Source of the DNA: Lichenihabitans psoromatis
GTDB lineage: Bacteria > Pseudomonadota > Alphaproteobacteria > Rhizobiales > Beijerinckiaceae
NCBI RefSeq assembly: GCF_004323635.1
Contig: NZ_CP036515.1
Span: 2,729,501 to 2,793,500 of the forward strand
Direction: 5' to 3'
DNA: 64,000 nt
Positions 1 through 9,717 of this stretch are shown here, one piece after another. Within the stretch, counting starts at the first letter, position 1. Each line of letters begins with the position of its first letter. The translations under genes were made by a program, and so were the position numbers. The notes below the pieces were generated by a model that saw only the letters and a list, made by a program, of their open reading frames with translations, ran no database searches and was not told the origin of the DNA.

Positions 1-1131
1 CTAGCGGCCGGACTGTGCCAACGCGATCGCGTGGCGCATCAGCGTCGGGAGTGCTTCATCCATCAAGGTGGTGATCGCAACCCATCGCCGGCTCTCGTTG
101 GCCACCACGGTATCGGGCAATGCACCATCCGGAGAGACACGCGTCACGACGTCCAGCATCAGAGTGAAATGCGTGAACACGTGTTTGACCCGCATTCCCT
201 CGCGTTCGACCCCGCGATCAGCATCCGAGATTGAAGCGGGTTCTTCGCCCCACGCCGTCCCGGGTAACTCCGTCATCCCGCCGAGCAGACCAACCGGCGG
301 ACGCGTCTGGACCAGAACGTCGCCTCGACCGTTGGTGACATAATAAGCTGTCCCATAGCGGATCGGATTGGCCCGCTTGGCGACCTTCACCGGGAACAGG
401 GTCTGGGTCCCGTTCGCCCGCGCGACGCAATCGCGCGTGAGGGGACATAAGACGCAGGCCGGACTTTTCGGCGTACAGATCGTCGCGCCGAGATCCATCA
501 CGGCTTGAGCGAAGTCTCCCGGCCGATCCTCTGGCGTCGCAGCCCCCATCGCGAGCGCGACAGCCGTCTTACCCTTCGGCATCGGCTCGGCAATCGCATA
601 GAGCCGCGACATGACCCGCTCAACGTTGCCGTCGACGACCGTCGCTTTGCGGCCGAAGGCGATCGATGCGATGGCGGCCGCCGTATAGGCGCCAATGCCC
701 GGCAAGGAGCGAAGCTCTCCCTCCTCGCGCGGGAAGAAGCCGCCAAAGTCGCGAACGACGGTTTGGGCGCAGGCATGGAGATTGCGCGCACGTGAGTAGT
801 AGCCAAGGCCGGCCCAAGCCCGCATCACCTCGTCCTGCGAAGCCGCCGCGAGCTGATCCACGTCGGGCCACAGGGAAAGGAATTTGGCGAAATAGGGTTT
901 GACGGCCGCGACAGTCGTTTGCTGCAGCATGATCTCCGACAGCCACACCGCATAAGCGGGCGTTCGGGCGCCGGGCAGGGCCCGCCAGGGCAGCGCGCGA
1001 CGGTGCCGATCGTACCACACGAGCAGATCGGCCGTGACGTCGGCAGGCGCGGGGCCTGCCCGTCGCGTGTTCGAGGCGCTGGGAACGGCGGGGTCGAGCG
1101 GCAAGGAGTTGGCTTGTTTTCGGGTGCCCAA
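1..1131 (-). CDS. mutY: A/G-specific adenine DNA glycosylase MutY
   Basis: This enzyme removes adenine mispaired with 8-oxoguanine in base-excision repair. In the 376-residue product the HhH-GPD core holds SEIMLQQT with the catalytic Glu at about residue 66, the hairpin LPGIGAYTA at about 143-151, and VDGNVERV with the catalytic Asp at about 167. The [4Fe-4S] ligands Cys219, 226, 229 and 235 follow the C-x6-C-x2-C-x5-C spacing. A NUDIX-like C-terminal domain, which in MutY recognises 8-oxoG, follows. The stop codon is the first three bases of the window, so the gene is complete. The only start that covers the whole conserved region is a TTG at 1131; the first 30 residues are variable, so the exact start is uncertain. 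It is divergent from the DUF721 gene with only 17 bp between the start codons. Confidence 0.95.
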   Translation of the reverse strand: MGTRKQANSLPLDPAVPSASNTRRAGPAPADVTADLLVWYDRHRRALPWRALPGARTPAYAVWLSEIMLQQTTVAAVKPYFAKFLSLWPDVDQLAAASQDEVMRAWAGLGYYSRARNLHACAQTVVRDFGGFFPREEGELRSLPGIGAYTAAAIASIAFGRKATVVDGNVERVMSRLYAIAEPMPKGKTAVALAMGAATPEDRPGDFAQAVMDLGATICTPKSPACVLCPLTRDCVARANGTQTLFPVKVAKRANPIRYGTAYYVTNGRGDVLVQTRPPVGLLGGMTELPGTAWGEEPASISDADRGVEREGMRVKHVFTHFTLMLDVVTRVSPDGALPDTVVANESRRWVAITTLMDEALPTLMRHAIALAQSGR

Positions 1132-1148
1132 ATCGCGCTCGTCTCAGT

Positions 1149-1661
1149 ATGGTGGGACGCATGAATAACCGCAACCCGCCTGGTCGGAAAGCGTGGTCGA
1201 GCCCCTTGGCCGATCTCGTCGCGCCCTGCTTGACGCCGGCTTTGGCGAAATTCGGCTTCAGCGAGGCCGATCTGCTGATGTTTTGGCCCGAGATCGTCGG
1301 GGAGCGTCTCGCCTCCCGTTGCGAGCCGATCCGCATGCAATGGCCGTCGCGCGGCACGGCCCGCGGCACGCCGGAGCCGGCCACGCTGATGGTTCGCGTC
1401 GAGGGCGCGTTCGCGCTCGAATTGCAGCACCAGCAGGCGTTGGTGATCGAGCGGGTCAATACGCATTTCGGTTGGCGCTGCGTCGGGCGTCTGGCGTTGC
1501 GGCAAGGGCCGGTCACGCCGCCGAAAAAACCTCGAACGCTGATCGCGCCGCCGGATGGCTCGCGCGTCAGGCTGGCCCACGACGCGACTGCGGGCATCGA
1601 AGAGGATGCGCTACGCCGAGCGCTCATCAAGCTTGGTAGCCGGGTTCTCACGACGCGTTAG
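1149..1661 (+). CDS. DUF721 (DciA-like) family protein
   Basis: The product has 170 residues (166 if the second ATG at 1161 is used). It matches the DUF721 family, whose DciA members help load the replicative helicase in bacteria without DnaC. Visible family features are the N-terminal segment LADLVAPCLTPALAKFGFSEADLLMFWPEIVGERLASRCEP (read in parts; W46 and the following IVG are the typical core) and a beta-rich stretch that in DciA binds nucleic acid. In Alphaproteobacteria the order mutY-DUF721-dsbA is common, and it is kept here. The role in helicase loading is inferred from the family, not shown by this sequence. Confidence 0.8.
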   Translation: MVGRMNNRNPPGRKAWSSPLADLVAPCLTPALAKFGFSEADLLMFWPEIVGERLASRCEPIRMQWPSRGTARGTPEPATLMVRVEGAFALELQHQQALVIERVNTHFGWRCVGRLALRQGPVTPPKKPRTLIAPPDGSRVRLAHDATAGIEEDALRRALIKLGSRVLTTR

Positions 1662-1821
1662 GGGGAATGCAGCACCGCCGTCGCGGTTTCGCGTGTTTCT
1701 GCCCCGGCGGGTCTGGCGAAGCCACCCGTCCGTGCTTTATACTCGCCGCAATTGTTCCCTCATCTGCCCTGGCGTGGCGGGCCGATGGTTGCCCTGTCCA
1801 TCCGATCGAGCGAGTGACTTG

Positions 1822-2499
1822 ATGGTATTCTCCAAACTTAACCGCCGCACGGTCTTGCGCGGCGCGGCTCTTGCGGGCGTTGCATCGGCCGGCTCCGTCA
1901 TGCTGCTCGATCCCGGTTCCGCCCGCGCCGCCACCGAGGGCGCGAGCTATCCGATCGACCAGTTGATGGCCGAAGGGCAGCTGCCGGATATCTGGCTCGG
2001 CGCGCGTGACGCACCCGTCACCATCATCGAATATGCCTCGATGACGTGCACGCATTGCGCGGCCTTCGCGGCCGAAACCTATCCGACGCTGAAATCCAAA
2101 TATATCGATACCGGCAAGGTGCGGTTCACGTTGCGGGAATTCCCGCTCGATCCGCTCGCGACCGCGGGCTTCATGCTGGCGCGCTGCGCCGGTCCAGACA
2201 AGCGGATGGCCATGGTCGACCTGTTGTTCGCGCAGCAGAAGAACTGGGCCTTCGTGGATAAGCCCGTCGAGGCACTGGCCAACACGGTCAAGCAGGCTGG
2301 GATATCGCAGACCGATTTCGAGACCTGCCTGAAGGATCAGAAGCTTTACGATCAGGTCAACGCGGTTCGGGATAATGCGGCGCAAAAATTTGCCGTCGAT
2401 GCGACGCCGACCTTCTACATCAACGGCAAAAAGCAGGCGGGTGAGATGACGGTCGCCGATCTCGACAAAATCCTCGAGCCGTTGCTGCCGAAGGGCTGA
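1822..2499 (+). CDS. DsbA-family thiol:disulfide oxidoreductase, exported
   Basis: The 225-residue product starts with a signal peptide that carries a twin-arginine-like stretch (NRRTVLRGAALAG) and ends near SARA, so it acts in the periplasm. The thioredoxin fold begins around residue 60, with the redox motif C-T-H-C in EYASMTCTHCAAFAAE and the cis-proline loop in VDATPTFYING. Such proteins oxidise or reshuffle cysteines of exported proteins. I chose the ATG at 1822 because it opens exactly at the signal peptide; the frame is open further upstream but without plausible protein. CcdA at 26955-27689 could keep a periplasmic thiol partner reduced, but no link between the two is visible. In many relatives smc follows this gene; here it does not. 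Confidence 0.88.
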   Translation: MVFSKLNRRTVLRGAALAGVASAGSVMLLDPGSARAATEGASYPIDQLMAEGQLPDIWLGARDAPVTIIEYASMTCTHCAAFAAETYPTLKSKYIDTGKVRFTLREFPLDPLATAGFMLARCAGPDKRMAMVDLLFAQQKNWAFVDKPVEALANTVKQAGISQTDFETCLKDQKLYDQVNAVRDNAAQKFAVDATPTFYINGKKQAGEMTVADLDKILEPLLPKG

Positions 2500-2549
2500 G
2501 GCGAAACGTCGGTTCGGCCCTTTCATCGGGCCACAAGTGAGGGCGCATC

Positions 2550-2945
2550 ATGGCCAAAGCCATTCACGGCATGATCAGGGTGCTGAACGAACAGCGTTCC
2601 CTCGATTTCTATAAGCAGGCGTTCGGCCTCGATGTAGCCGACCGCTTCGACTTCGGCGATTTCGTGCTTCTCTATCTCCGAAACGACGAAACGGCCTTCG
2701 AGCTCGAACTGACCGTCAATGCCGCTCGGACCGAGCCTTACGCTCTCGGTGATGGCTTCGGCCACTTTGCCGTTTCGGTCGCCGATATTGCGGCAGAGCA
2801 CGCGCGCCTGACGGAGGCGGGGCTCAACCCCGAGCCCGTCAAGGAGCTTCTGCACGAGGGCAAGATGCTGGCCCGCTTCTTCTTCGTGGTAGATCCGGAC
2901 GGCTATCGGATCGAGGTTCTGCAAAGGACCGGGCGTTTTGTATGA
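2550..2945 (+). CDS. VOC-family protein, glyoxalase I-like
   Basis: This 131-residue protein has the paired beta-alpha-beta-beta-beta modules of the vicinal oxygen chelate superfamily. The four expected metal ligands of glyoxalase I are visible: His6 (KAIHGMIRV), a Glu at 51 or 53 (FELELT), His72 (GFGHFAVSV) and Glu122 (GYRIEVLQ). Lactoylglutathione lyase activity, which converts the methylglyoxal-glutathione adduct to lactoylglutathione, is therefore likely. The protein is slightly shorter than many GloA enzymes, so another VOC activity is not excluded. Its stop codon overlaps the start of the cyclase gene by four bases (ATGA), which points to translational coupling. Confidence 0.82.
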   Translation: MAKAIHGMIRVLNEQRSLDFYKQAFGLDVADRFDFGDFVLLYLRNDETAFELELTVNAARTEPYALGDGFGHFAVSVADIAAEHARLTEAGLNPEPVKELLHEGKMLARFFFVVDPDGYRIEVLQRTGRFV

Positions 2946-4117
2946 CGACCGAGGACGGCATCGCGGTGCAAGCGTCCGTCGATCGTGTCGGATCCACCAC
3001 GATTCCGACGGTGGAGCAGCCTATATCGATTGAATCGTCGCCGCCGCATACCGCAAAAACGATATCTCAAGATTGGTCGAAAGCGCGTGCCGCTTTCGTC
3101 TTCTGGGTCCCGGTCCTGGTCTTTTGCGGCGGCGCGGGCGCCCTTTACGGTGCGATAGCGCCCGGCGGACGCCCGTTTGTCGGCGTGCTCTATGGCCTCG
3201 TCGGCGGTGGTTCGGTCACGGCGTTCGAGCGCGGGCTGCTGTTCCCACGCTTGAGCCGCGCGTTGACGCGTCTGCCGTTGGCCGGATATTTGCTGCTCGG
3301 CATCGCCATCTGCGTCGGTCTGATTCTGGTCACAAGCGCGTCGATGGGATCGATCCTTCTCGCCTTCGGTATTCTGGATGGAACGCCGGTTCAGGCTATG
3401 GTCCTCCAACCGTTGACGCTGCTCTACTCCGTCATCATGTCGGCGACGGTCGTGACGTTGATCCGGATGCGCGACCTCATCGGCTCAGATGTGTTCAGGA
3501 ACATGCTTGTCGGCCGGTATTATCGCCCGGTCGAGGAGGAGCGCATCTTCCTGTTCCTCGATCTCATCGGTTCGACCGCCTATGCCCAGCAGCATGGCGA
3601 CCTTCGCGCGCAGGAGTTTCTCGGAGCCATTTTCGCGGCCCTCGCCGAACCAGTCCGCCGCCACCGTGGTTCGATTGACGATTACGTCGGCGACATGGCG
3701 ATGGTGACCTGGACGATGGAGCGTGGCGTCATTGACGCACGTTGCATCGCTTGCGTCTTTACCTTCCTCGATTGCATCGCGCGGGACGAAGCCATGTGGC
3801 GAGAGCGGTTTGGTCAAGTGCCGCTGTTTCGCGCTGCCCTACATGGCGGATCGGTCGTGACGGCGGATGTCGGGGTCGATCGACACAAAATCTCGTATTT
3901 CGGCGATGTGGTGAATACGACGGGCCGCATCGAAGCCCTGTCGCGCTCTGTCGGCGCGCCCCTGTTGATTTCGTCCGATCTCCTCAGCCGCATTGCGGTT
4001 TTGCCTGAAGGTGTCTCGTCGCGGCATATGGGTGATCATGCCCTCAAGGGGCGCGGCCAACCTCTCACGATCCATGCGCTGGAGCGCGGTGGCTATAACG
4101 GGATTATCGCTGCATGA
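2942..4117 (+). CDS. membrane class III adenylate/guanylate cyclase
   Basis: The protein has 391 residues. A polar N-terminus of about 48 residues is followed by four or more hydrophobic segments (about 50-71, 78-92, 112-145 and 153-175) and a cytoplasmic class III cyclase domain from about 197. The two metal-binding aspartates are Asp207 ([10 protein letters not shown]) and Asp251 ([11 protein letters not shown]). The transition-state pair Asn325 and Arg329 lies in [12 protein letters not shown]. The position that usually holds the purine-recognising Lys (K-x-x-G-D) is Asp247, and the Asp that normally precedes the second GD motif is Ser, so substrate choice and activity are open. The family makes cAMP or cGMP. 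The gene overlaps both neighbours by four bases. Confidence 0.85.
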   Translation: MTTEDGIAVQASVDRVGSTTIPTVEQPISIESSPPHTAKTISQDWSKARAAFVFWVPVLVFCGGAGALYGAIAPGGRPFVGVLYGLVGGGSVTAFERGLLFPRLSRALTRLPLAGYLLLGIAICVGLILVTSASMGSILLAFGILDGTPVQAMVLQPLTLLYSVIMSATVVTLIRMRDLIGSDVFRNMLVGRYYRPVEEERIFLFLDLIGSTAYAQQHGDLRAQEFLGAIFAALAEPVRRHRGSIDDYVGDMAMVTWTMERGVIDARCIACVFTFLDCIARDEAMWRERFGQVPLFRAALHGGSVVTADVGVDRHKISYFGDVVNTTGRIEALSRSVGAPLLISSDLLSRIAVLPEGVSSRHMGDHALKGRGQPLTIHALERGGYNGIIAA

Positions 4118-5820
4118 CGATGATGGACCGTCTGGCCGCGCGGATCGAGCAGGGTCGGGGTGCGGCGCCAGCCGACCTCGTGCTGAAAGGGGGGCAGGTT
4201 TTCGATCTCGTCACGGGCCGGATCAGCCGATCCGATGTCGCGATCTGCGGCGACACGATCGTCGGCACTTTGGACACCTACAGCGGCGTCAAAGAGATCG
4301 ACGTGACCGGCAAGGTGATCGTGCCCGGCTTCATCGACACGCATTGCCATGTCGAATCCTCGCTCATCAGCCCGGCGGAATTCGACCGGTGCCTGCTGCC
4401 ACGCGGGATCACGACGGCGATCTGCGATCCGCACGAGATCGCCAACGTGCTCGGGCTCGCTGGAATCGCGTATTTCCTTGATGCCGCAGGCGCGACCGCG
4501 ATGGATTTGCGGGTCAATCTGTCATCCTGCGTGCCAGCAACCGATCTCGAAACATCGGGGGCTCGGATCGCGGCCGAGGACCTAATCGGCTTGGCGGACC
4601 ATCCCAAGGTCATCGGCCTTGCGGAATTCATGAATTTTCCGGGCGTGCTCGGTCGTGACCCTGGCTGCCTTGCCAAGCTCGCGGCTTTCGCCGGCCGCCA
4701 CATCGACGGGCATGCGCCCTTGCTGCGCGGGCGCGCTCTCAACGGCTATCTGGCGGCCGGTATTCGCACCGACCACGAGGCGACGACCGCCGAAGAGGCG
4801 ATGGAAAAGCTCGCGAAAGGCATGACGGTACTGATCCGCGAGGGGTCCGTGTCGAAGGACCTGCATGCGCTACACAGCCTCGTGACCGAGGCGCTGTCGC
4901 CCTACATCGCCTTCTGCACGGATGATCGAAACCCGCTCGATATCGCCGAAGAGGGCCATATCGACCACATGATCCGCGAGTCGATCCGGCTCGGCGCGAC
5001 GCCGCTCGCCGCCTATCGCACCGCCAGCCATTCCGGTGCACGCGCCTTCGGCTTGCGGGATCGCGGACTCGTTGCACCGGGCTACCGTGCCGATCTCGTG
5101 GTGTTGGACGATCTCAACACGTGCGCCGTGTCACGCGTCATCTCGGCGGGGCGGCTCGTCGGCGACGATCTCTTCGCCACGCGTCGGATGGTGCAACCGA
5201 TCGGCCGCCACAGCGTCAAGGCCCAGCGCGTCGAAGAGCGCGATTTTGCGGCGCGCGGCGCTGGCCCGTCGACCCGCGTCATCGGCGTCGTTCCGGGCAA
5301 GATCATCACGCTCGATCTGCCGATGACGCTGCCCTATCGGGACGGCGAACGGCGGATCGATCTCGACCAGGATGCCGTCAAGGTCGCGGTCGTGGCGCGG
5401 CACGGGCACAATCGCAACATCAGCGTCGCTTTCGTGCATGGATTTGGGATGACGCGTGGCGCCATCGCATCCTCGGTCGGTCACGATAGCCACAACATCT
5501 GCGTGGTCGGCGCGCGCGAAGCCGACATGGCGGTCGCGGTCAATCGTCTGATCGAGATCGAGGGTGGCTTCGCTGTCGCCTGCGATGGCGAGGTCCGGGC
5601 CGAACTGGCGTTGCCGATGGCCGGGCTCATGAGCCTCGGGACGTTCGAGGATGTTCACGCGGACTTGCTCCCGTTGCGGGCTGCCGCCAAGGCGCTCGGC
5701 GTCGCGCTGGACGAGCCGTTTCTACAGGTCGCGTTTCTGCCGCTACCCGTCATCCCGCATCTCAAGATCACGGATCGCGGATTGGTCGACGTCGATCGCT
5801 TCGAACTCGTGCGGGATTAA
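4114..5820 (+). CDS. ade: adenine deaminase
   Basis: This amidohydrolase converts adenine to hypoxanthine and ammonia in purine salvage. The 568-residue length is usual for the family. It shows the metal-site motif [12 protein letters not shown] at about residues 72-83, the adjacent [11 protein letters not shown], and a mid-protein DGHAPLLRG region. A C-terminal domain with [13 protein letters not shown] is also typical of Ade. The start overlaps the cyclase stop (ATGA), so VOC, cyclase and ade probably form one transcript. Purine genes also occur elsewhere in the window (purB, gpt), but they are not adjacent. Confidence 0.93.
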   Translation: MTMMDRLAARIEQGRGAAPADLVLKGGQVFDLVTGRISRSDVAICGDTIVGTLDTYSGVKEIDVTGKVIVPGFIDTHCHVESSLISPAEFDRCLLPRGITTAICDPHEIANVLGLAGIAYFLDAAGATAMDLRVNLSSCVPATDLETSGARIAAEDLIGLADHPKVIGLAEFMNFPGVLGRDPGCLAKLAAFAGRHIDGHAPLLRGRALNGYLAAGIRTDHEATTAEEAMEKLAKGMTVLIREGSVSKDLHALHSLVTEALSPYIAFCTDDRNPLDIAEEGHIDHMIRESIRLGATPLAAYRTASHSGARAFGLRDRGLVAPGYRADLVVLDDLNTCAVSRVISAGRLVGDDLFATRRMVQPIGRHSVKAQRVEERDFAARGAGPSTRVIGVVPGKIITLDLPMTLPYRDGERRIDLDQDAVKVAVVARHGHNRNISVAFVHGFGMTRGAIASSVGHDSHNICVVGAREADMAVAVNRLIEIEGGFAVACDGEVRAELALPMAGLMSLGTFEDVHADLLPLRAAAKALGVALDEPFLQVAFLPLPVIPHLKITDRGLVDVDRFELVRD

Positions 5821-5888
5821 GCACGATCTGACGATCCGCTGAGGCGCTTGCGCCGTCAGGGTTGGATGATCGCCGCGCAAAGCAGCGT

Positions 5889-5913
5889 GGCCCGATCCGG
5901 GAAGGACCGGGCC
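5889..5913. terminator. stem-loop between convergent ade and rpsP
   Basis: A 10-bp stem with one A-C mismatch (GGCCCGATCC against GGACCGGGCC) closes a GGGAA loop between two convergent genes. No clear T-run follows on either strand, so it may end transcription only weakly or may simply protect the 3' ends. Confidence 0.4.
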
Positions 5914-5920
5914 AAACGAC

Positions 5921-6298
5921 TTATTCGGCGGTTGCGAGCTCGGCAGCCTTGGCAGCAGCAGCAGCCGCGACCTTCTCGGCTTCGGCCAGACGCTCCTGCG
6001 CCTTCTTCTTCGGCTTGGCCTTCTCCGGGTTGTTGCGGACCGGCGCCTCGAGAACGCCGATCATGGCCAGCAGCTTCATGACGCGCTCGGTCGGCTGTGC
6101 GCCCTTGGCCATCCAATCCTTGGCCTTGTCGCCGTTCAGGGTCAGGCGGGTCGCATCGTCCTTCGCCTTTAACGGATCGAACGTGCCGATGTTCTCGATG
6201 AAGCGACCATCGCGCGGGGCGCGAGCATCGGCGATGACGATACGATAGACGGGACGCTTCTTGGCACCCCAGCGGGACAGGCGAATCTTCAACGACAT
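5921..6298 (-). CDS. rpsP: 30S ribosomal protein S16
   Basis: The product has 125 residues and begins [20 protein letters not shown], the S16 signature, followed by [19 protein letters not shown]. The first 85 residues are the ribosomal core. The last 40 are an Ala/Lys/Glu-rich extension that is common in Alphaproteobacteria. The ATG at 6298 was chosen because it opens exactly at this signature. It lies 79 bp downstream of ffh on the same strand. The usual followers rimM, trmD and rplS are absent; the convergent ade gene comes next. Confidence 0.97.
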   Translation of the reverse strand: MSLKIRLSRWGAKKRPVYRIVIADARAPRDGRFIENIGTFDPLKAKDDATRLTLNGDKAKDWMAKGAQPTERVMKLLAMIGVLEAPVRNNPEKAKPKKKAQERLAEAEKVAAAAAAKAAELATAE

Positions 6299-6377
6299 GA
6301 TAGTTCCTTTGTGGTTGGTGGTCTGAGACAGAGAGGCCGAATGGCCGGGGATCGGTGGGGTCGAAACAAGCGTTCGC

Positions 6378-7949
6378 CTATTTCTTCTTGCCCCCGAATG
6401 GGTTGAGGCCGCCGAGACCCGGCAGGCGGGGTGCGCCGAGGCCGGGGAGGCCGCTCGGCAGGCCGGATGGTTTGGACCCGAGACCGGGCGGTGCAGCGGG
6501 GATGTTGGGCATCCCCCCCATCGAGCCGCCCATCTGCTTTTGCAGAGCTTCGAGCTGCTCGGGGCTTGGCGGGGCCATGCCGGCCATCGGGTTGCCGCTG
6601 CCCATGCCAAACATCGACGCCATCTTGCCCATCGCGCCGCGCTTACCGCCCGCCGCACCGAGCGACTTCATCATGTCGGCCATCTGCCGGTGCTGCTTCA
6701 GCAGCCGGTTGATCTCCTCCACCTTGGCGCCGGCGCCGCTCGCGATGCGCTTCTTGCGCGAGGCCTTCAGAAGATCGGGATTGCGGCGCTCGCCCGGCGT
6801 CATCGACGAAATGATGGCGCGCTGCCGCTTGATCATGCCCTCGCCGATATTGGCCTGGGCGATCTGGTCCTTCATCTTGGCCATGCCGGGCAGCATTCCC
6901 ATGATGCCGCCCATGCCGCCGAGCTTTTCGACCTGGGCGAGCTGATCGCTCAAATCCTGCAGGTCGAACTTGCCCTTCCGCATCTTCTCGGCGACGCGCA
7001 TCGCCTTTTCGGCGTCGATCGACTCGGCCGCCTTTTCGACCAGCGAGACGATATCGCCCATGCCGAGGATGCGGTTGGCGATGCGGGAAGGATGAAAATC
7101 CTCCAGCGCATCCATCTTTTCGCCGGTGCCGAGGAGCTTGATCGGTTTGCCGGTCACGGCCCGCATCGACAGCGCCGCACCGCCGCGCCCATCGCCATCG
7201 ACGCGGGTCAGCACGATGCCGGTGATCTCGACCCGCTCGTTGAAGGAGCGTGCGAGATTGACCGCGTCCTGGCCGGTCAGGCTGTCGGCCACCAGCAAGA
7301 TTTCATGCGGCGTCGCGATCGCTTTGATCTCGGCCATTTCGGCCATGAGCTCTTCGTCGATATGGGTGCGGCCGGCAGTGTCGAGAATGACGACGTCATA
7401 GCCTTGCAACCGCGCAACCTGTTCGGCGCGGCGGGCGATCTGCACGGGCGTCTGGCCTGGAACGATCGGCAACGTGTCGACCCCGACCTGACGGCCCAGC
7501 ACCGCGAGCTGCTCTTGCGCGGCTGGGCGCTTCACGTCGAGCGACGCCATCAGCACCTTGCGCTTCTGGCGGTCGGTCAACCGCTTGGCGATTTTCGCAG
7601 CCGTCGTCGTCTTGCCGGCACCCTGCAGGCCGACCATCATGATGCCGACCGGGGAGGCCGCATCGAGGTTGATCGGATCGGCTTCGGCGCCGAGCGTCTC
7701 GATCAGCACGTCGTTGACGATCTTGATGACCATCTGGCCGGGCGTGACCGACTTGATCACGTTGGCGCCGACGGCCTGGGCCCGCACCTTGTCGATGAAG
7801 GAGCGGACGACATCGAGCGCCACGTCGGCTTCGAGCAGCGCGCGCCGCACTTCGCGCATCGCTGCATTGACGTCGTTCTCGCTCAGCGCACCGCGGCGGG
7901 TGAGCTGGTCGAAAATGCCGGATAGCTTTTCCGAGAGGCCGTCGAACAT
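6378..7949 (-). CDS. ffh: signal recognition particle GTPase Ffh
   Basis: Ffh binds 4.5S RNA and signal sequences of nascent membrane proteins and hands ribosomes to FtsY. From the ATG at 7949 ([13 protein letters not shown]) the product has 523 residues. The helical N domain is followed by the GTPase with [13 protein letters not shown] at about 107-119, [12 protein letters not shown], and [13 protein letters not shown]. The methionine-rich M domain contains [21 protein letters not shown] Gly/Met/Pro-rich tail ends in GGKKK. The frame is open ten codons further upstream, but the internal ATG aligns with the family start and has AGGA before it. A promoter is visible at 8087-8115. Confidence 0.97.
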   Translation of the reverse strand: MFDGLSEKLSGIFDQLTRRGALSENDVNAAMREVRRALLEADVALDVVRSFIDKVRAQAVGANVIKSVTPGQMVIKIVNDVLIETLGAEADPINLDAASPVGIMMVGLQGAGKTTTAAKIAKRLTDRQKRKVLMASLDVKRPAAQEQLAVLGRQVGVDTLPIVPGQTPVQIARRAEQVARLQGYDVVILDTAGRTHIDEELMAEMAEIKAIATPHEILLVADSLTGQDAVNLARSFNERVEITGIVLTRVDGDGRGGAALSMRAVTGKPIKLLGTGEKMDALEDFHPSRIANRILGMGDIVSLVEKAAESIDAEKAMRVAEKMRKGKFDLQDLSDQLAQVEKLGGMGGIMGMLPGMAKMKDQIAQANIGEGMIKRQRAIISSMTPGERRNPDLLKASRKKRIASGAGAKVEEINRLLKQHRQMADMMKSLGAAGGKRGAMGKMASMFGMGSGNPMAGMAPPSPEQLEALQKQMGGSMGGMPNIPAAPPGLGSKPSGLPSGLPGLGAPRLPGLGGLNPFGGKKK

Positions 7950-8253
7950 GCCTGATCCTGGGTTTCCGACTTCAGCCAAGCCAGAGGCTCAACGAAAAAC
8001 GCGCCCGGGGGCGCTCAGCGCTGCCGGACGGTCGTCTCACCATGACTGGATGAAGACGGAGGTGGTTGCCCCGAAGAGCAGCGATTTTGATAGGCGAGGG
8101 CGGCTCCCCGGTCAACCCCTGCCAAGAGTGGGCGGAACTGCGGGACACGCACGCCTTTTCGGCTCATGCCGCGCGCAAACGCAACCGAACCACGCTACAG
8201 TCGTGGCCGCGGCGGCGCTCGATCGCCTATCGTTCTACGGGCGGGCTTCATCC
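7950..8253. other. divergent intergenic region between ffh and the sugar porter gene
   Basis: This 304-bp stretch contains no convincing gene. It carries the ffh promoter and about 130 bases of predicted ffh leader. I see no convincing 4.5S RNA, riboswitch or tRNA in it. A GC-rich palindrome-like segment (GCGCC-CGGG-GGCGC) lies near 8005. Confidence 0.5.
8087..8115 (-). promoter_or_regulatory. candidate sigma-70 promoter of ffh
   Basis: On the minus strand a -35 box TTGACC (8115-8110) is separated by exactly 17 bases from a -10 box TATCAA (8092-8087). It points at ffh, whose start codon lies about 138 bases downstream. Confidence 0.6.
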
Positions 8254-9621
8254 ATGCATTACGTGTTCATCGCCGGCGTTGCGGCGCTTGGTGGCCTGTT
8301 GTTCGGCTACGACACCGGCGTCATCTCCGGTGCGCTCCTTTACATTCGCGACCTGTTCGCACTCAGCCCTGCCATGCAAGGCCTCGTCGCCGCCATTGCG
8401 CTGGCTGGGGCTGCAGCCGGTGCCGGTTTTGCCGGCAGCCTGTCGGATCGCTTCGGTCGCCGCACCGTGATCCTCTTCACGGCTCTGATCTTCATCGCGG
8501 GCTCGTTGATTTCCGCCGCCGCCACGACCCTGACGGTTTTGTTGGTCGGCCGTGTCGTGGTCGGTGTCGCGATCGGCGTGTCGTCAATGCTGACGCCCCT
8601 GTATCTCTCGGAAATGGCACCTGCGAAGAACCGGGGCGTGATCGTTTCACTCAATCAATTGTTTCTAACGGTCGGTATCTTCGTGTCCTACCTCGTCGGC
8701 TATGGCCTGTCCGGTGTTCACGAAGGCTGGCGGTGGATGCTTGGGCTTGGGGCCGTCCCCGGTGCCATCCTGTTCATCGGCATGCTGCTGCTGCCGGAGA
8801 GTCCGCGCTGGCTCGCCGGCCATGGCCGTATGAAGGATGCCGAAGGCGCGCTGCGCCGCGTGCGCGGCAACGGCGTCGACCTCACCGGCGAACTCACCAG
8901 CTTGCGGAAGGATCTTCGCCGGGATGATGGAAAATCCCACGCCTGGGGCGAATTGCTCAAGCCGGCTTTGCGCAATTCGATGATCGTGGGCATCGGCCTT
9001 GCGATCTTCCAGCAGATCACGGGCGTCAACACCGTCATCTACTTCGCGCCGACCATTTTTCAGACCGCCGGTCTCTCGTCGGCATCGGCCGCCATTCTGG
9101 CGACCGCCGGCGTCGGGCTCGTCAATGTGCTGTTCACCCTGGTGTCGATGCGGCTCGTCGATGGGCTCGGCCGTCGGCCGCTCTTGATCTGGAGCCTCTG
9201 CGGCATGGCGGCCAGCCTTTGTCTGCTGGCCTTTGCGTTCGCGTTCGGTGCCAACGCGTCGGTGGGCTGGCTCACCATTGCGGCTCTTTGCCTTTATGTC
9301 GGCTTCTTCGCGGTTGGGCTTGGGCCTGTGTTCTGGCTGCTGATCTCCGAAATCTTCCCGCTGCGTCTGCGAGGGCGGGCCATGGGGATCGCCACCGTGG
9401 CGCAATGGGTTTTGAACTTGATCGTCACGGCGACCTTCCTCAATCTGGTGCAGGCGCTGGGCTCCTCCGGCGTGTTCCTGATCTATGCGGCCCTGACCGT
9501 CTTGGCGGTGCTGTTCACGCTTCGCTTCGTGCCCGAAACCAAGGGCCGCAGCCTTGAACAGATCGAAGCCGATATGAGCGGCGATGCCTCGGTTCCCCAC
9601 GGGGCGGTTGTGGGCCGGTGA
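8254..9621 (+). CDS. sugar porter family MFS transporter
   Basis: The 455-residue product is a 12-helix major facilitator of the sugar porter type, a proton symporter or facilitator for a hexose, pentose or polyol. Family motifs are GGLLFGYDTGVISGAL in helix 1, SDRFGRR between helices 2 and 3, PESPRWL at the end of helix 6, FQQITGVNTVIYFAP in helix 7, and PETKGRSLEQIE at the C-terminus. The start at 8254 opens directly at helix 1, as in bacterial XylE/GalP relatives. Sequence alone does not fix the sugar. No catabolic enzyme or regulator for a sugar lies next to it. Confidence 0.92.
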   Translation: MHYVFIAGVAALGGLLFGYDTGVISGALLYIRDLFALSPAMQGLVAAIALAGAAAGAGFAGSLSDRFGRRTVILFTALIFIAGSLISAAATTLTVLLVGRVVVGVAIGVSSMLTPLYLSEMAPAKNRGVIVSLNQLFLTVGIFVSYLVGYGLSGVHEGWRWMLGLGAVPGAILFIGMLLLPESPRWLAGHGRMKDAEGALRRVRGNGVDLTGELTSLRKDLRRDDGKSHAWGELLKPALRNSMIVGIGLAIFQQITGVNTVIYFAPTIFQTAGLSSASAAILATAGVGLVNVLFTLVSMRLVDGLGRRPLLIWSLCGMAASLCLLAFAFAFGANASVGWLTIAALCLYVGFFAVGLGPVFWLLISEIFPLRLRGRAMGIATVAQWVLNLIVTATFLNLVQALGSSGVFLIYAALTVLAVLFTLRFVPETKGRSLEQIEADMSGDASVPHGAVVGR

Positions 9622-9717
9622 GGCTCTCCGCCTGATCGAGGGAGTTGACGAGACCCGTTCGCTTATGTGCTGTGCGGGTCATCTTGCCGGTTTGGCCGGC
9701 CTGCTTCGAGGATCACC

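Noticed and set aside
6540..7925. 461-codon frame antisense to ffh
   Set aside because: Length alone suggests a gene, but its composition is that of the reverse of ffh codons and no family resemblance is visible.
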